From: Verrucomicrobiota bacterium
GTDB lineage: Bacteria; Verrucomicrobiota; Verrucomicrobiae; Chthoniobacterales; UBA10450
Direction: 5' to 3'
NCBI GenBank assembly: GCA_005887855.1
Contig: VBQB01000033.1
Coordinates: 1-6,382, forward strand
Length of the DNA stretch: 6,382 nucleotides
The position numbers and the translations under genes are program-made. Positions within the stretch are counted from its first letter, which is position 1. Each line of letters opens with the position of its first letter. The notes below the pieces were generated by a model, which saw only the letters and a program-made list of their open reading frames with translations, did no database searches and had not been told where the DNA came from. Shown in pieces: positions 5,516-6,382 of the stretch.

Positions 5516-5530
5516 GATCAGGAGTTTTGA

Positions 5531-6382
5531 ATGAAGAAATTTATTTTGGTAACGCTGGCGATTTTCCCGGTAGCGGCCGCTTCCGCACAGGAAGTGGCGC
5601 CCGTTCTCACTTCATCACCGGCGCCGACAGTTTCAAATGCGACGCCGGCTACAGCGGCCGATGTCGAAGCGCTGCGCCAACAAGTGCAATCGCTCACCAA
5701 GACCGTGAAAACGTTGCAACAGCAAGTGAAAGACCAGCAGGCCGCGTTGGAAAAGGCAAACCTCACGGGTGAGTCGGGGCTTCCGCAAAATCCCGAGCCT
5801 TCTCCCATTGCTGGCGCCGAAAATTCGCCCGCGCCCGGCGCGAGTGCACCGCCACGTTTTCCAACTGAAGATACATCCGTCGTTGCATCAACAACCGCGC
5901 CCGCCACATCGAGCGGGCCAGGTGAAAATGTAAGCGGCACCTCTACGGCCGGCACTTTTCCGACGGCCGACACCTCGGTCGTAACATCGACACCGGAAAC
6001 GATTTCAAGCACGGGTGCTGGCGCCTCGTTAACGCAACCAATTACGATTGCCGGCGGCGGCAAAAATTATATGAATATTTCCTTCGACGGCTTGTTCGCG
6101 CTCGCTTATTCCAGCGCGCCCGATCTCTACAACATCGAAGTAGGCGATCACGATCCGCAGCAGCGTGGTTTCAACGCGCGCAACATCGAGCTCGCGCTCG
6201 ACGGAGCGGTCGACCCGTACTTCGAAGGGTTCGCCAATATTGTTTTCAAACTGGATAACGACAATGAAACCGAGGTCGAAGTTGAAGAAGCATTCATGCA
6301 AACGACGAGCTTGCCATTCAATCTGCAATTGAAAGGCGGACAATTCTTTGCGGCGTTCGGCCGGCTCAATCCGGTTCATCCG
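5531..6382 (+). CDS. Porin-like outer-membrane protein with coiled coil, N-terminal 284 residues
   Basis: The frame is open from ATG 5531 to the window end with no stop. It has a signal peptide (1-19, cleavage after ASA) and a coiled coil (about 43-77, VEALRQQVQSLTKTVKTLQQ and on). A low-complexity Pro/Ser/Thr/Ala linker follows (about 80-175) with a repeated unit FPTEDTSVVAS/FPTADTSVVTS (110-120, 143-153; period 33). The barrel then begins at about 178 with NYMNISFDGLFALAYSS. The stretch GDHDPQQRGFNARNIELALD, then GAVDPYFEGFANIVF, VEVEEAF, LPFNLQLKGGQFF and FGRLNPVHP recalls proteins annotated as zinc-regulated outer-membrane receptors. Those lack a TonB plug and look like porins, with a conserved His-Pro-His just past the point where this one is cut. 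The coiled coil may trimerise in the periplasm or bind peptidoglycan. GGAG 6 nt upstream fixes the start. The zinc link is from remembered family similarity and should be checked. Confidence 0.85.
   Translation, partial: MKKFILVTLAIFPVAAASAQEVAPVLTSSPAPTVSNATPATAADVEALRQQVQSLTKTVKTLQQQVKDQQAALEKANLTGESGLPQNPEPSPIAGAENSPAPGASAPPRFPTEDTSVVASTTAPATSSGPGENVSGTSTAGTFPTADTSVVTSTPETISSTGAGASLTQPITIAGGGKNYMNISFDGLFALAYSSAPDLYNIEVGDHDPQQRGFNARNIELALDGAVDPYFEGFANIVFKLDNDNETEVEVEEAFMQTTSLPFNLQLKGGQFFAAFGRLNPVHP

Noticed and set aside
5518..6063. Minus-strand open frame of 181 codons opposite the porin-like gene
   Set aside because: The Ala/Val/Gly-rich sequence mirrors the low-complexity linker on the plus strand, whereas the plus frame has a signal peptide, coiled coil and barrel motifs.

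Overview
The window looks like chromosomal DNA of a Gram-negative bacterium, because it encodes outer-membrane beta-barrel proteins with signal peptides. A soil or environmental member of the Verrucomicrobiota (Chthoniobacterales-like) is my best guess. It rests on remembered resemblance of the outer-membrane proteins and hairpin repeats to that phylum, so the phylum call is an inference.

The window splits into two unlike halves. Positions 1-1977, all read on the minus strand, hold four short unrelated genes: a GNAT acetyltransferase (1977-1501), a DUF1697 protein (1456-944), a cupin protein split by a one-base frameshift (887-530) and the start of a membrane protein (353-1, running off the window). 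They are separated by sequences that look like integron attC recombination sites. One is complete and foldable (401-523). Two are shortened (888-934 and 1457-1506) and keep the GCCTAAC core right after the stop codon. With no integrase in view, this half is best read as an integron cassette array, or a cluster of attC sites lacking an integrase.

Positions 1978-2328 are a gene-free divergent region with a 12-bp palindrome, an 11-bp direct repeat spaced 30 bp apart and a REP-like hairpin element.

Positions 2329-6382, on the plus strand, hold a four-gene outer-membrane locus: a small His/Cys membrane-anchored protein (2329-2649), a TonB-dependent receptor (2802-4934), a second small His/Cys protein paralogous to the first (5069-5395), and the first 284 residues of a porin-like outer-membrane protein with a coiled coil (5531 to the end). 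The arrangement is a twice-repeated module: small His/Cys protein, then a roughly 65-bp double-hairpin element starting 3 nt after its stop codon, then an outer-membrane barrel gene. The last barrel resembles proteins labelled zinc-regulated outer-membrane receptors/porins, and the small proteins carry candidate metal ligands. I therefore infer a metal (zinc or copper) acquisition or handling locus. The metal, and the role of the small proteins, are not shown by the sequence.
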